A stretch of DNA of 64,000 nucleotides from 66-474 sp051954935 (GCA_051954935.1 JBQCHG010000017.1:1-64000), one strand, 5' to 3'. Shown: positions 21,324 to 30,065, counted from the stretch's first letter. Numbers and translations: made by a program. The notes: generated by a model not told the origin, from the letters alone.

Positions 21324-21823
21324 TATCCGTCCGCTCGCGCACGGTTCCCAGTGAACAGCCCCGCCACGATCAGCGCGATCGCACCAACGCAGATTGCGGA
21401 ATCCGCCACGTTGAACGCCGGCCACGACCACATGCGCCAGTAAACCTGGATGAAGTCGGTGACCTGCCCGCGCAGGACGCGGTCAATCAGATTGCCGAGC
21501 GCGCCGCCCACGATCAATGCCAACGGCAGCGCGGTGCGCCATTCATCGCGCGGCGTGCGCGCCAACCAGACGATCAGGGCGACGCACACGATCACCGCCA
21601 ATGCACCGAACAGCCACACCTGCCAGCCAGAGCCGCCGGCGAGGAACGAAAACGCCGCGCCGGTGTTGAATGCCAGCGTCCAGTTCAGCACGTGCGGGAT
21701 CACCACGTGCGGCATGTACGGCACGAGCTTCTGCAGCACCAGCCACTTGGTGCCTTGGTCGAGCGCGATGACGATGGCCGATACGATCAGCCATGGAAGC
21801 GCGTTGCGATTCTGGAGAGACAT
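21323..21823 (-). CDS. lspA: Signal peptidase II (lipoprotein signal peptidase)
   Basis: 166 residues and four membrane helices. It cleaves prolipoprotein signal peptides in the inner membrane. Catalytic aspartates are visible in GNLIDRVLRGQVTDFI and NVADSAICVG; the N-terminal DQGTKWLV and NTGAAFSFL are conserved. The start overlaps the ileS stop by four bases (ATGA), supporting co-translation in the ispH-lspA-ileS-ribF block. Confidence 0.96.
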   Translation of the reverse strand: MSLQNRNALPWLIVSAIVIALDQGTKWLVLQKLVPYMPHVVIPHVLNWTLAFNTGAAFSFLAGGSGWQVWLFGALAVIVCVALIVWLARTPRDEWRTALPLALIVGGALGNLIDRVLRGQVTDFIQVYWRMWSWPAFNVADSAICVGAIALIVAGLFTGNRARADG

Positions 21824-24726
21824 CAAAACCACCGCCTTGTCTCGCCGCTGCCATGGCCATCGAAAGCCTCGACGTTCTCCACGCAGCGCCCGCATAGTTC
21901 GGGATGTTCGGCGTGAGCGCCGACATCATCGCGATGGTGCCAGCAGCGCACGCACTTCGGCGCATCGCTCACAGTCGCGGCGACGTACACGTCCGCGCCT
22001 TCCAGCTCGGTCAGTACGGCGCCTTCGGGTTGCGCACCGCGGTCCAACCGCAGGTCGGAGACGATGAAGAAGAAGCGCAGCTCGTCGGCGACATCGTGGT
22101 AGCGCTCGACGATCGCGGGATCGGCGTGGATCAAAAGCTTCGCGTCCAGCGACGAGCCGATCTTTCCATCCTTGCGCATGCCCTCCAGCACACGCGAGGC
22201 GGCCTCGCGTATGCTGAGCAGATCGCTCCACCAGCGGCGTTGCTGCGCCGAACCCTGCGTCGCGGCCAGCCCGTCGTACCAGGTATGGAACAGCACCGAC
22301 TCGTCGCGCTCGACCGCCTTGCCGTCCACCACCATCGCTCCAGGCATGTGCTGCCAGATTTCTTCCGAGGTGAAGCTGAGCAGCGGCGCCAGCCAGCGCA
22401 CCATCGCCTCGAGGATGCGGTACATCGCGCTCTGCGCGCCGCGCCGACCGCGGCTGTCCAGCGGCATCGTGTAGAGGCGGTCCTTGGTGATGTCGAGATA
22501 CAGCGCGCCCATTTCATTGGTGCAGAAGTTCTGCACGCGCTGCACGATCTCGGGGAAGTCGTAGCGCGCAAACGCGGCCACCACCGCCTGCTGCACGTCG
22601 TGCGCGCACTGCACCGCCCACTGATCCAGCAGCAGGCATTGTTCCACCGGGAGCAGATGCTGTGCGGGATCGAAACCGTCCAGATTGCCGAGCAGGAAGC
22701 GCGCTGTGTTGCGGATGCGGCGATACGAATCGGCGACGCGCTTCAGGATCTCGTCCGATAGCGCCATCTCGTTGCGGTAATCCGCCGAGGCGATCCACAG
22801 CCGCAGGATGTCTGCGCCGTAGTGCTTCATGACATCCTGCGGCTCGATGCCGTTGCCCAGCGACTTCGACATCTTCCGGCCCTGCGCGTCCACGGTGAAA
22901 CCGTGGGTCAGTACCTCGTCGAACGGCGCGTGCCCGCGCATCGCGCAACTGGTCAGCAGTGACGACTGGAACCAGCCGCGATGCTGGTCCGAACCTTCGA
23001 GATAGATCACCTGGTCGCCCGCGCCGCGCTTCAGTTCCGGCCGTTGGTCCAGCACGCAGAAATGCGACGTGCCGGAATCGAACCACACATCCAGGATGTC
23101 GGCGACCTTCTCGTAATCCTTCGCTTCGTTGCCGAGCAATTCGGCCGGTTCGAGCGCGTACCACGCGTCCACGCCGTCCTTTTCCACCCGCTGCGCGACC
23201 CGCTCCAGCAGCTCCACGCTGCGTGGATGCGGTTTACCCGTGAGCTTGTGGGTGAACAGCGCGATCGGCACGCCCCAGGTTCGCTGGCGCGAGATGCACC
23301 AGTCCGGCCGGCCTTCCACCATGCCGGCTATGCGCTCCTCTCCCCAAGACGGATAGAACGTCACGTCGTTGCGGATCGCGCGCATCGAACTCTCGCGCAG
23401 GCCGGCGCGTTCCATGCCGATGAACCACTGCGGCGTGGTGCGGAACGCGATCGGCGTGCGGTGGCGCCAGCAGTGCGGATAGCTGTGCGTGATCTTCGCG
23501 GCATGCAGCAGCACGCCACGCTCGCGCAACAGTTCGATGATGGCGTCGTTGGCCTTCCAGATGTGCTGGCCCTCGAAGATCGGCGTGCCCGGCAGATACA
23601 CGCCGTTGGCGCCGACCGGGTTGAGCACATTGGCGGGCGTGTTTTCGACGAGCCCGTATTTCTGTCCCACCGCGAAGTCGTCGGCGCCGTGACCGGGCGC
23701 GGTGTGCACCGCACCAGTGCCCTCCTCCGCCGACACGTGCTCGCCAAGAATCAGTGCGATCTCGCGGTCATAGAAAGGATGTTTGAGTTTGAGGTTTTCG
23801 AGCGCGGCGCCTTGCGCGCGCCCAAGCACCTTCACTTCATTGACGCCGTAACGCGCGAGCGCCTTGTCGGCCAGTGTTTCCGCCAGCACCAGCAAAACGC
23901 GTTTGCCGCCGCGAGATGGCCCTTCCACCAGCACGTAGTCGAGCTGCGGACCGAGCGTCACCGCCAGGCTCGCCGGCAGTGTCCACGGCGTGGTGGTCCA
24001 GATCGGTACCGCGACGATGTCGTTGCCGCCGACCTGCACGCCGAATTTAGCCGCGAGCACTTTGGGGTCGAGCGCATCGTAGGCGACGTCGATCGCCGGC
24101 GACTGCTTGTCGGCGTATTCGATCTCCGCTTCCGCCAGCGCCGAACCGCAATCGAAGCACCAGTGCACGGGCTTGAAGCCGCGCACCACGTGGCCATTGG
24201 CGAACACCTTGCCGAGCGCGCGCAGGATGTCTGCCTCGTATTTCAGATCCATCGTGCGGTAGGGATGCTCCCAGTCGCCGAGTACGCCCAGCCGCTTGAA
24301 GTCCTTGCGCTGCAGATCGATTTGAGCGTTGGCGTAGTCACGGCACAGCTTGCGGAATTCCGCGGCGTCCACCTTCTGGCCGACCTTGCCGACCTTCTTC
24401 TCGACCGCGATCTCGATCGGAAGGCCGTGGCAATCCCAGCCCGGGATATAGGGCGAACGGAAGCCCGCCACCAACTTCGAACGTACGACCACGTCTTTCA
24501 GGATCTTGTTGACCGCGTGCCCGAGATGGATCGCGCCGTTCGCATAGGGCGGCCCGTCGTGCAGGATGAACGCGTGCTCGCGCTGGGCGGTGTACTGCTG
24601 CAACTGCGCGTAGCGATTCTGCGCTTCCCATTCGGCCAGCATCTTCGGCTCGCGCTGCGCGAGGTCCGCCTTCATCGCAAAGCCAGTCCGGGGGAGATTG
24701 ATGGTGGGTTTGTAATCGCGGCTCAC
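21823..24726 (-). CDS. ileS: Isoleucyl-tRNA synthetase
   Basis: 967 residues, class I synthetase, slightly longer than the E. coli enzyme. PYANGAIHLGHAVNKILKD contains the HIGH-type motif and GRKMSKSLGNGIEP the KMSKS loop. The editing domain has the TTPWTLPASLAV strand. The C-terminal zinc site is visible as CVRCWHHRDD followed by ELCGRCVENV. The start codon overlaps the ribF stop. Every catalytic signature is present. Confidence 0.97.
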   Translation of the reverse strand: MSRDYKPTINLPRTGFAMKADLAQREPKMLAEWEAQNRYAQLQQYTAQREHAFILHDGPPYANGAIHLGHAVNKILKDVVVRSKLVAGFRSPYIPGWDCHGLPIEIAVEKKVGKVGQKVDAAEFRKLCRDYANAQIDLQRKDFKRLGVLGDWEHPYRTMDLKYEADILRALGKVFANGHVVRGFKPVHWCFDCGSALAEAEIEYADKQSPAIDVAYDALDPKVLAAKFGVQVGGNDIVAVPIWTTTPWTLPASLAVTLGPQLDYVLVEGPSRGGKRVLLVLAETLADKALARYGVNEVKVLGRAQGAALENLKLKHPFYDREIALILGEHVSAEEGTGAVHTAPGHGADDFAVGQKYGLVENTPANVLNPVGANGVYLPGTPIFEGQHIWKANDAIIELLRERGVLLHAAKITHSYPHCWRHRTPIAFRTTPQWFIGMERAGLRESSMRAIRNDVTFYPSWGEERIAGMVEGRPDWCISRQRTWGVPIALFTHKLTGKPHPRSVELLERVAQRVEKDGVDAWYALEPAELLGNEAKDYEKVADILDVWFDSGTSHFCVLDQRPELKRGAGDQVIYLEGSDQHRGWFQSSLLTSCAMRGHAPFDEVLTHGFTVDAQGRKMSKSLGNGIEPQDVMKHYGADILRLWIASADYRNEMALSDEILKRVADSYRRIRNTARFLLGNLDGFDPAQHLLPVEQCLLLDQWAVQCAHDVQQAVVAAFARYDFPEIVQRVQNFCTNEMGALYLDITKDRLYTMPLDSRGRRGAQSAMYRILEAMVRWLAPLLSFTSEEIWQHMPGAMVVDGKAVERDESVLFHTWYDGLAATQGSAQQRRWWSDLLSIREAASRVLEGMRKDGKIGSSLDAKLLIHADPAIVERYHDVADELRFFFIVSDLRLDRGAQPEGAVLTELEGADVYVAATVSDAPKCVRCWHHRDDVGAHAEHPELCGRCVENVEAFDGHGSGETRRWF

Positions 24727-25673
24727 GCTGTGGCTCCGGAAACCTTTTCTTCGAGAATGCGGCGGGCCTGCATGGCATCCTTGTCCATCTGCGCCCTCAG
24801 CGCATCCAGATCGGCAAACTTCTCTTCATCGCGCAGCTTGGCGACGAACTCCACTTCGATGCGGCGCCCGTACAGATCGCCTTCGAAATCGAACAGATGC
24901 GTTTCCAGCAACGGTTCGTTGCCGTCGAACATCGGCCGCACGCCGAGGCTGGCCACGCCCGCCCACGGCTTCGCATCGATGCCCATCACCCGAACCGCGA
25001 AGATACCCTGCACCGGCGATACGCGCCCGCCCAGTCGTATGTTGGCAGTCGGGTAGCCCAGCTCGTGTCCCACGCGGTTGCCGTGCACCACGCGGCCGCC
25101 GATGGTAAACGGTCGTCCGAGCAGGCGCGCCGCCTGCGCGAATTCGCCGATAGCCAGCAGATCGCGGATGCGCGTGGCGGACACGCGCCCGCCCTCTTCC
25201 GCTTCGACCGCTTCCAGCGCGTGCACCTCGAAGCCGTACTGCGCGCCCAGCGTTTGCAATAGCGCGGCATCCCCCGCACGGCGATGACCGAAACGAAAAT
25301 CCGCACCCACCCACACTTCGCGCGCGTTCATCCGCTCGACGAGAACCTCGCGCACGAAATCTTCCGCGCTCATCGCCGCCAGTGCGGCATTGAACCGCAA
25401 CAGCAGAACGAGTTCGATCCCCGTATCGCGAAAACCGAAGAGTTTCTCGTGCAGCGAGGACAAGCGTGGAAGCGGCGCGCGCGAAAAGAACGCGCGCGGC
25501 AGCGGTTCGAAACTCACCACCGCCGGGATCAGCCCACGCGCCTGCGCACGCTCGCGCACGCGGTGCAGCAGCGCGACGTGGCCGCGATGCAGACCGTCGA
25601 ACGCGCCCACGGCGAGCACGCTGCCGCCCGGGGCCAGAAACGGCCCCGCGGCATCCCGGAAGACCTTGAACAT
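24723..25673 (-). CDS. ribF: Bifunctional riboflavin kinase / FMN adenylyltransferase
   Basis: 316 residues converting riboflavin to FMN and FAD. The N-terminal adenylyltransferase shows LAVGAFDGLHRGHVALL (nucleotide-binding GxFDGxHxGH) and GADFRFGHRRAGD. SATRIRDLLAIGEF marks the boundary, and the C-terminal kinase has GHELGYPTANI and the GIFAVRV strand. The start is the ATG opening MFKVFRD, since longer readings extend into repeat-rich spacer. A TATACT hexamer ends 6 nt before this ATG, so the mRNA may be leaderless. Confidence 0.95.
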   Translation of the reverse strand: MFKVFRDAAGPFLAPGGSVLAVGAFDGLHRGHVALLHRVRERAQARGLIPAVVSFEPLPRAFFSRAPLPRLSSLHEKLFGFRDTGIELVLLLRFNAALAAMSAEDFVREVLVERMNAREVWVGADFRFGHRRAGDAALLQTLGAQYGFEVHALEAVEAEEGGRVSATRIRDLLAIGEFAQAARLLGRPFTIGGRVVHGNRVGHELGYPTANIRLGGRVSPVQGIFAVRVMGIDAKPWAGVASLGVRPMFDGNEPLLETHLFDFEGDLYGRRIEVEFVAKLRDEEKFADLDALRAQMDKDAMQARRILEEKVSGATA

Positions 25674-25679
25674 CCGCGA

Positions 25680-25685
25680 AGTATA
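25680..25685 (-). promoter_or_regulatory. -10 element of ribF, placed for a leaderless mRNA
   Basis: TATACT on the minus strand with six bases (TCGCGG) between it and the ribF ATG, so the expected start point is the A of the ATG. The -35 is weak. Confidence 0.6.
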
Positions 25686-25770
25686 GTGGGTGAGCCGGAG
25701 CTGTCGTGAGAAGCGTTGACTGCGCGCGCCGGGAGCGCGTGCGAACAGCGAAGCTGGCCCGAAGGGCGAT

Positions 25771-25940
25771 CGCCATGGATGGCGCGAGTAATCGCATCTC
25801 ACGCCTGCGACGTGGCGCGCAGGAGCGCGCCCGAACGTCGAAGGCGGCCCTGAGCCGCGCAGCGGCGAGGGGTGAGTGCCAAGGATGGCGCGAATAACGC
25901 ACGCACAAGGACGTGCGGGCAGGGGAGCGTATCAGGGATG
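25771..25940 (+). repeat. Cluster of CANGGAYG motifs in the murJ-ribF spacer
   Basis: The 412 bases between murJ and ribF hold no gene I can support. On the plus strand, opposite to the flanking genes, they carry CATGGATG (25774), CAAGGATG (25880), CAAGGACG (25906) and CAGGGATG (25933). The first three have 3-4 bp complementary flanks. Between them lies a strong hairpin at 25808-25840: GGCGCGC-AGGA-GCGCGCC with an outer CGACGT/ACGTCG arm. A REP copy follows near 26.03 kb. Confidence 0.6.
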
Positions 25941-26028
25941 ATTGCTTGCGAAACGTTTACGTGAGCGGCTCGGGTGGAAGCCTGCTTGCAGGAGATCATG
26001 ACCGCCATTCGTGGCAAAGAGCTGCGTG

Positions 26029-26051
26029 GTCGCGCGCAGGCGCGCTCCTAC
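26029..26051 (-). repeat. REP-like palindrome, second copy
   Basis: Identical over 23 bp to the copy at the ispH stop and in the same orientation. Its GTAG head faces the murJ stop codon 35 bp away. Confidence 0.8.
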
Positions 26052-26085
26052 CAAGCCGCTACGTTGGAACGCGTCCAGCCGGTCC

Positions 26086-27699
26086 CTACGCCACCTGCAG
26101 ATCCCGCATCCTGAATCCGGCCGCGAACAGCGCCAGCAGGAAAGCCGCACCGCCCGCTATCACCAGCACGGCAAGATGCCACGCGCGCACGAGGACGCGC
26201 ACTTCGGTCCAGTGCTGCCAAGGCCACAGCCACAAGCCCGCCGCCAGCACCGCCACCATGGCCGCGCAGGCAAAGGTCAATTTCAACAGATGTCCGGCCC
26301 AGCCAGCCCGACGGTGATATACGCCGGCCCTCTTCAGGTAGTACCAGAGCTGCGCGCAATTGAGCCAATTGGAAAGCGAACTCGCGAATGCCAACCCGAC
26401 GTGCAACCCGGGCTGCCGCGCAATGCCCTGCAGCCACGGCAGGCTCTTCAATGAAGGCGGTGCCCACATTTCGAACAGCAATGCGATCAGCGCGAAATTG
26501 AACACCATGTTGCTGACCAGCGCGACCACGCCGGCACGCACCGGTGTCTTCGTGTCCTGCCGCGAATAGAACGCGGGCAGCAGCGTGCGTTGCACCGCGA
26601 TGGCCGGCAGGCCGAAACCCAGGCCCACGATCGCCATGGCGGTCATGTGGGTATCGAACGGGGTGTACTGGCCATTCTGGAAGAAGGTCGCGACGACCGG
26701 CTCGGCCAGCAGCATCAACGCAAGCATTGCCGGCAGCGCGATCAGCAGCGTCGTGCGCAGCGCCCAGTCCAGCGCTCCTGAAAAACCCTCGCGATCGGCC
26801 CTGACGTAGTGCCGCGAAAGCGCCGGAAGGATCACGGTGCCGAGTGCCACGCCGAACACGCCCAGCGGCAGTTCGAGGAAACGTGTGGCCTGGTAGATCC
26901 ACGTTTGCGACCGGGTGATCAGCAAGGACAGCACGATCGTGTCGAGCAGCAGGTTGAGCTGCGAAATGGATGAGCTGAACAGGGTCGGCACCATCAGCCG
27001 CATGATCCGACGCACGCCGGGGTGGCTCCAGCCCCAGCGCGGCAATGAGAGCAGGTTCAGCCGCCTCACCGCCGGCAGCAGGAAGAGCAGTTGCAGGGCA
27101 CCGGCGACCAGCACCGCCCAGCCGAGCGACAGGATCGGCACGTCCAGCTTCGGCGCCAGCCACAGCGAGCCGGCGATCATGCAGATATTGAGGATCACCG
27201 GCGTCACGGCCGGCAACGCAAAGCGATGGAAACTGTTGAGGATGCCGCCCGAGAGCGCGGTGAGCGATACGAACAGCAGGAACGGGAATGTCAGCCGCAA
27301 CAGGTCGGCGGTGAGCGCGAGTTCCCCGGGATTCCTCAGCGCACCCGGATCGAACATGATCGCAACCTGCGGCGCGAAGATCAGCCCCAGCGCGGTGATC
27401 ACCAACAGCACGCTACCCAGCGTGCCGGCCACGCGCGAGCTGAGTTCCTTCAGTTCCTCGTGGCTGCGGGTCTCCTTTACTTCCGTGAAGACCGGCACGA
27501 ATGCGGTGCTGAACGAGCCCTCCGCGAACAGCCGGCGCATGAAATTGGGGATGCGGAAGGCGATCACGAAGGCATCGGTCGCCGCGCTGGCGCCGAACAC
27601 GTGGCTCATCGCAACGTCCCGCGCCAGTCCGAGCACGCGCGAGACCATGGTCATCGAGCTGAAGGACAGCAGCCCGCGCAGCATGCTGGGGCGCTTCAC
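26086..27699 (-). CDS. murJ: Lipid II flippase MurJ
   Basis: 537 residues with about 14 hydrophobic segments, the MOP-superfamily flippase that moves the peptidoglycan precursor lipid II across the inner membrane. The opening SFSSMTMVSRVLGLARDVAM, then GASAATDAFVIAFRIPNFMR and RLFAEGSFSTAFVPVF, are family hallmarks and include the essential arginines. The start is GTG with GGAG seven bases upstream; an ATG five codons later is less well supported. It is divergent from rpsT, as in many gammaproteobacteria. Confidence 0.95.
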   Translation of the reverse strand: MKRPSMLRGLLSFSSMTMVSRVLGLARDVAMSHVFGASAATDAFVIAFRIPNFMRRLFAEGSFSTAFVPVFTEVKETRSHEELKELSSRVAGTLGSVLLVITALGLIFAPQVAIMFDPGALRNPGELALTADLLRLTFPFLLFVSLTALSGGILNSFHRFALPAVTPVILNICMIAGSLWLAPKLDVPILSLGWAVLVAGALQLLFLLPAVRRLNLLSLPRWGWSHPGVRRIMRLMVPTLFSSSISQLNLLLDTIVLSLLITRSQTWIYQATRFLELPLGVFGVALGTVILPALSRHYVRADREGFSGALDWALRTTLLIALPAMLALMLLAEPVVATFFQNGQYTPFDTHMTAMAIVGLGFGLPAIAVQRTLLPAFYSRQDTKTPVRAGVVALVSNMVFNFALIALLFEMWAPPSLKSLPWLQGIARQPGLHVGLAFASSLSNWLNCAQLWYYLKRAGVYHRRAGWAGHLLKLTFACAAMVAVLAAGLWLWPWQHWTEVRVLVRAWHLAVLVIAGGAAFLLALFAAGFRMRDLQVA

Positions 27700-27702
27700 A
27701 AG

Positions 27703-27731
27703 TTGACTCCGCGCCGCGGCACCCGCATACT
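27703..27731 (+). promoter_or_regulatory. Sigma-70 promoter of rpsT
   Basis: TTGACT, a 17-bp spacer, then CATACT, with the GTG start about 33 bases beyond the predicted transcription start. One of the best-matched promoters in the window. Confidence 0.8.
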
Positions 27732-27770
27732 TGCCAGTCTTTTTCTCGCCCCTTTCCGGAGTTTCAACCC

Positions 27771-28034
27771 GTGGCCAACATCAAGTCCGCCAAGAAGCGC
27801 GCCCGGCAGTCCGAAGTGCGCCGCATGCGCAACGCCAGCCAGCGCTCCATGCTGCGCTCCTCGATCCGCAAGGTGCTGAAGGCGATCGAAGCCAAGGACA
27901 AGACCGCGGCGCAGGCCGCCTACCAGGCTGCCGAGCCGGTGATGGACCGCTACGCCCACCACGGCCTGATCCACAAGAACAAGGCCGCGCGCCACAAGAG
28001 CCGCTTGAGCGCCAAGATCCAAGCTTTGGGCTGA
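27771..28034 (+). CDS. rpsT: Ribosomal protein bS20
   Basis: 87 residues of the 30S subunit protein, lysine/arginine-rich: MANIKSAKKRARQSEVRRMR at the start and GLIHKNKAARHKSRLSAKI at the end. The start codon is GTG with CCGGAG upstream. The weak start is notable because E. coli S20 uses UUG and is autoregulated at translation. Two CANGGAYG hairpins and a terminator follow the stop codon. Confidence 0.98.
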   Translation: MANIKSAKKRARQSEVRRMRNASQRSMLRSSIRKVLKAIEAKDKTAAQAAYQAAEPVMDRYAHHGLIHKNKAARHKSRLSAKIQALG

Positions 28035-28047
28035 CCATTTGAAAAGT

Positions 28048-28095
28048 GCGGACAGGGATGTCCGCTGGTTGATCTTCGCGCTCATGGACGAGCGC
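28048..28095 (+). repeat. Tandem CANGGAYG hairpins in the rpsT 3' UTR
   Basis: Two hairpins, GCGGA-CAGGGATG-TCCGC and GCGCT-CATGGACG-AGCGC, start 30 bases apart. The stems differ but are perfectly complementary; the loop follows CANGGAYG. The first contains ACAGGGATGT, a close match to the CsrA SELEX consensus RUACARGGAUGU. They lie between the rpsT stop codon and its terminator, in the sense orientation. Confidence 0.8.
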
Positions 28096-28101
28096 AAAAA
28101 T

Positions 28102-28125
28102 AAGCCGGCCTTGGCCGGCTTTTTT
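28102..28125 (+). terminator. Intrinsic terminator of rpsT
   Basis: AAGCCGGCC, loop TT, GGCCGGCTT followed by a T-run. The upstream A-run makes it partly bidirectional, and obgE ends 11 bp further on. Confidence 0.92.
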
Positions 28126-28135
28126 GTTGCGTCGT

Positions 28136-29170
28136 TCATTCCCCCGACTCCGCCGCCTGCGCCTTCTGCTCGTCGAAGAACCGCTGCGCGGCCAGTGCGA
28201 CCTCGCGGGTGCCTTCGCGGTTGGCCGCGGATATTGCGAACCACGGCGCGCTCCATTGCAGGCGCTCGATGATCCCCTTCGCCAGCGCGTCGCGCTCTTC
28301 CGGGGCGACCAGATCCATCTTGTTGAGCACCAGCCATCGTGGGCGCGCCAGCAGTTCGGGATCGAAGCGCTGCAACTCGCCCTCGATCGCGCGCACCTGC
28401 TCGACCGGATCGGCGCCATCCATCGGCGCAATGTCCACCAGGTGGAGCAGCAGGCTGGTGCGCGCCAGGTGCTTCAGGAACTGCACACCCAGGCCTGCGC
28501 CTTCCGCTGCGCCTTCGATCAGGCCCGGGATATCGGCGACCACGAAGCTTTGGTCCGGACCGGAACGCACCACGCCCAGGTGCGGTTGCAACGTGGTGAA
28601 CGGATAGTCCGCAACGCGCGGCGTCGCCGCGGAGACCGCGCGGATGAAGGTGCTCTTGCCGGCGTTCGGGAAGCCGAGCAGACCGACGTCGGCGAGCACC
28701 TTCAATTCCAGCTTCAGCTCGCGCGCCTCGCCGGGCGTACCGGGCGTGGCCTTGCGCGGTGCGCGGTTCACCGAGCTCTTGAAGTGGATGTTGCCCAAGC
28801 CGCCATTGCCACCGCGCGCGACCAGCAGGCGCTGACCATTCTGGGTCAGGTCGCCGATCACCTCGTCGCTGTCCACGTTGATCACGGTGGTGCCGACCGG
28901 CACGCGGATTTCCTTGTCCTCGCCACCGCGGCCGTACATGTCGCTGCCCATGCCGTTCTCGCCGCGCTGCGCGCGGAACGAGCGCTGGTGACGGAAATCC
29001 ACCAGCGTGTTCAGGCCTTCGTCCGCCACTAGCCAGACATTGCCGCCCGCGCCGCCGTCGCCGCCGTTCGGGCCACCGAACGGGATGAACTTCTCGCGCC
29101 GGAAGCTGGCGCAACCGTTTCCGCCGTCGCCGGCCTGCACCTTGATGATGGCTTCGTCTACGAATTTCAT
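28136..29170 (-). CDS. obgE: Obg-family GTPase (CgtA)
   Basis: 344 residues. Residues 1 to about 158 are the glycine-rich Obg fold (MKFVDEAIIKVQAGDGGNG, FGGPNGGDGG). The G domain follows with GFPNAGKST (G1), DIPGLIEGA (G3) and NKMD (G4). The protein acts in 50S ribosome maturation and stress control. The start is the conserved MKFVDEA; longer in-frame readings are spurious. It is downstream of rplU-rpmA, separated by an intrinsic terminator and 289 bp of spacer. Confidence 0.96.
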   Translation of the reverse strand: MKFVDEAIIKVQAGDGGNGCASFRREKFIPFGGPNGGDGGAGGNVWLVADEGLNTLVDFRHQRSFRAQRGENGMGSDMYGRGGEDKEIRVPVGTTVINVDSDEVIGDLTQNGQRLLVARGGNGGLGNIHFKSSVNRAPRKATPGTPGEARELKLELKVLADVGLLGFPNAGKSTFIRAVSAATPRVADYPFTTLQPHLGVVRSGPDQSFVVADIPGLIEGAAEGAGLGVQFLKHLARTSLLLHLVDIAPMDGADPVEQVRAIEGELQRFDPELLARPRWLVLNKMDLVAPEERDALAKGIIERLQWSAPWFAISAANREGTREVALAAQRFFDEQKAQAAESGE

Positions 29171-29298
29171 GAGGGGGGACGGGAGGTGGGTGGCGGGGAT
29201 GCGAAAATCGAAACGGTCATGCGAGAAGAATAGTGGTTCGAGGGCGGAGGCGATACGAACTCGCGCCTCCCGCCACCCGTTCCCGATCCCCGCATACG

Positions 29299-29322
29299 AA
29301 AAGCCCCGCACATGGCGGGGCT
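29299..29322 (-). terminator. Intrinsic terminator after rplU-rpmA
   Basis: On the minus strand AGCCCCGC, loop CATGT, GCGGGGCT, then TTTTCG. It would reduce read-through from the ribosomal operon into obgE. Confidence 0.8.
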
Positions 29323-29366
29323 CTGTCGCATTTCTGGCCGCAAGGTGATTATTGCAATTGAGAAGT

Positions 29367-29384
29367 GCGGCCACGGATGGCCGC
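29367..29384 (+). repeat. CANGGAYG hairpin between rpmA and obgE
   Basis: GCGGC-CACGGATG-GCCGC, preceded by AAGT and followed by TTTTGG, the usual flanks of this family. It lies on the strand opposite to both neighbouring genes. Confidence 0.75.
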
Positions 29385-29439
29385 TTTTGGACTCACCGAC
29401 TGCGGTTACCGACCCGAACCGGAAGCCTGACTTGAGGCG

Positions 29440-29457
29440 GCGATCAGGGTCGATCGC
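29440..29457 (+). repeat. Loop-altered member of the hairpin family beside the rpmA stop
   Basis: GCGAT-CAGGGTCG-ATCGC: an intact 5-bp stem, but the loop reads GGT where the family has GGA. It may be a decayed or inactive copy. Confidence 0.55.
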
Positions 29458-29459
29458 AA

Positions 29460-29717
29460 TCAACCACTAATCACGCTTACCGTGCGGCGGCTCTTCGGAC
29501 CGTGGGTCTTGAACTCGACCTTGCCGTCCACCAGCGCGAACAACGTATGGTCGCGGCCCAGGCCGACGCCCGTGCCCGGATGGAACTGGGTGCCGCGCTG
29601 ACGCACGATGATGTTGCCGGCCGAAACCGCCTGGCCGCCATAGAGCTTCACGCCCAGGTATTTCGGGTTGGAATCGCGACCGTTGCGCGAGGAACCTACG
29701 CCTTTCTTGTGTGCCAT
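29460..29717 (-). CDS. rpmA: Ribosomal protein bL27
   Basis: 85 residues of the 50S subunit near the peptidyl-transferase centre. MAHKKGVGSSRNGRDSNPKY and NIIVRQRGTQFHPGTGVGLG are diagnostic. Co-directional with rplU, 36 bp downstream. Confidence 0.98.
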   Translation of the reverse strand: MAHKKGVGSSRNGRDSNPKYLGVKLYGGQAVSAGNIIVRQRGTQFHPGTGVGLGRDHTLFALVDGKVEFKTHGPKSRRTVSVISG

Positions 29718-29753
29718 GACATCTGCCTCTGAATTCTGGTCGCCCGCGGGCGC

Positions 29754-30065
29754 TTACCGGGAAATTCCGGTGATCTCGATCTCGGTGTAGTGCTGCCGGT
29801 GGCCCATCTGCTTGCGATGGTGCTTGCGGCGGCGGAACTTGACGATCCGCACCTTGTCATGGCGGCCGTGCGCGCGCACCTTGGCGGCCACGCTGGCGCC
29901 GGCGACGTTCGGCGCGCCGACGGTGATGTTCTCGCCGTCGCCGATCATCAGCACCTGATCGAACTTGATCGCGGCGTCCACGTCCGCGTCGAGCTTCTCG
30001 ACGCGCAGGACGTCGCCCTGCATCACGCGGAACTGGCGTCCGCCGGTAAGAATGACTGCGTACAT
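29754..30065 (-). CDS. rplU: Ribosomal protein bL21
   Basis: 103 residues of the 50S subunit. MYAVILTGGRQFRVMQGDVL opens the protein, and VRIVKFRRRKHHRKQMGHRQ is the conserved basic tail. The start is the ATG of MYAVI; upstream in-frame reading is not conserved. First gene of the rplU-rpmA unit. Confidence 0.98.
   Translation of the reverse strand: MYAVILTGGRQFRVMQGDVLRVEKLDADVDAAIKFDQVLMIGDGENITVGAPNVAGASVAAKVRAHGRHDKVRIVKFRRRKHHRKQMGHRQHYTEIEITGISR

Noticed and set aside
22981..25056. A 691-codon open frame on the plus strand opposite ileS and ribF
   Set aside because: It is the complementary-frame shadow of ileS and ribF, which have all their catalytic motifs. The translated product is Arg/His/Gln-rich without domains.
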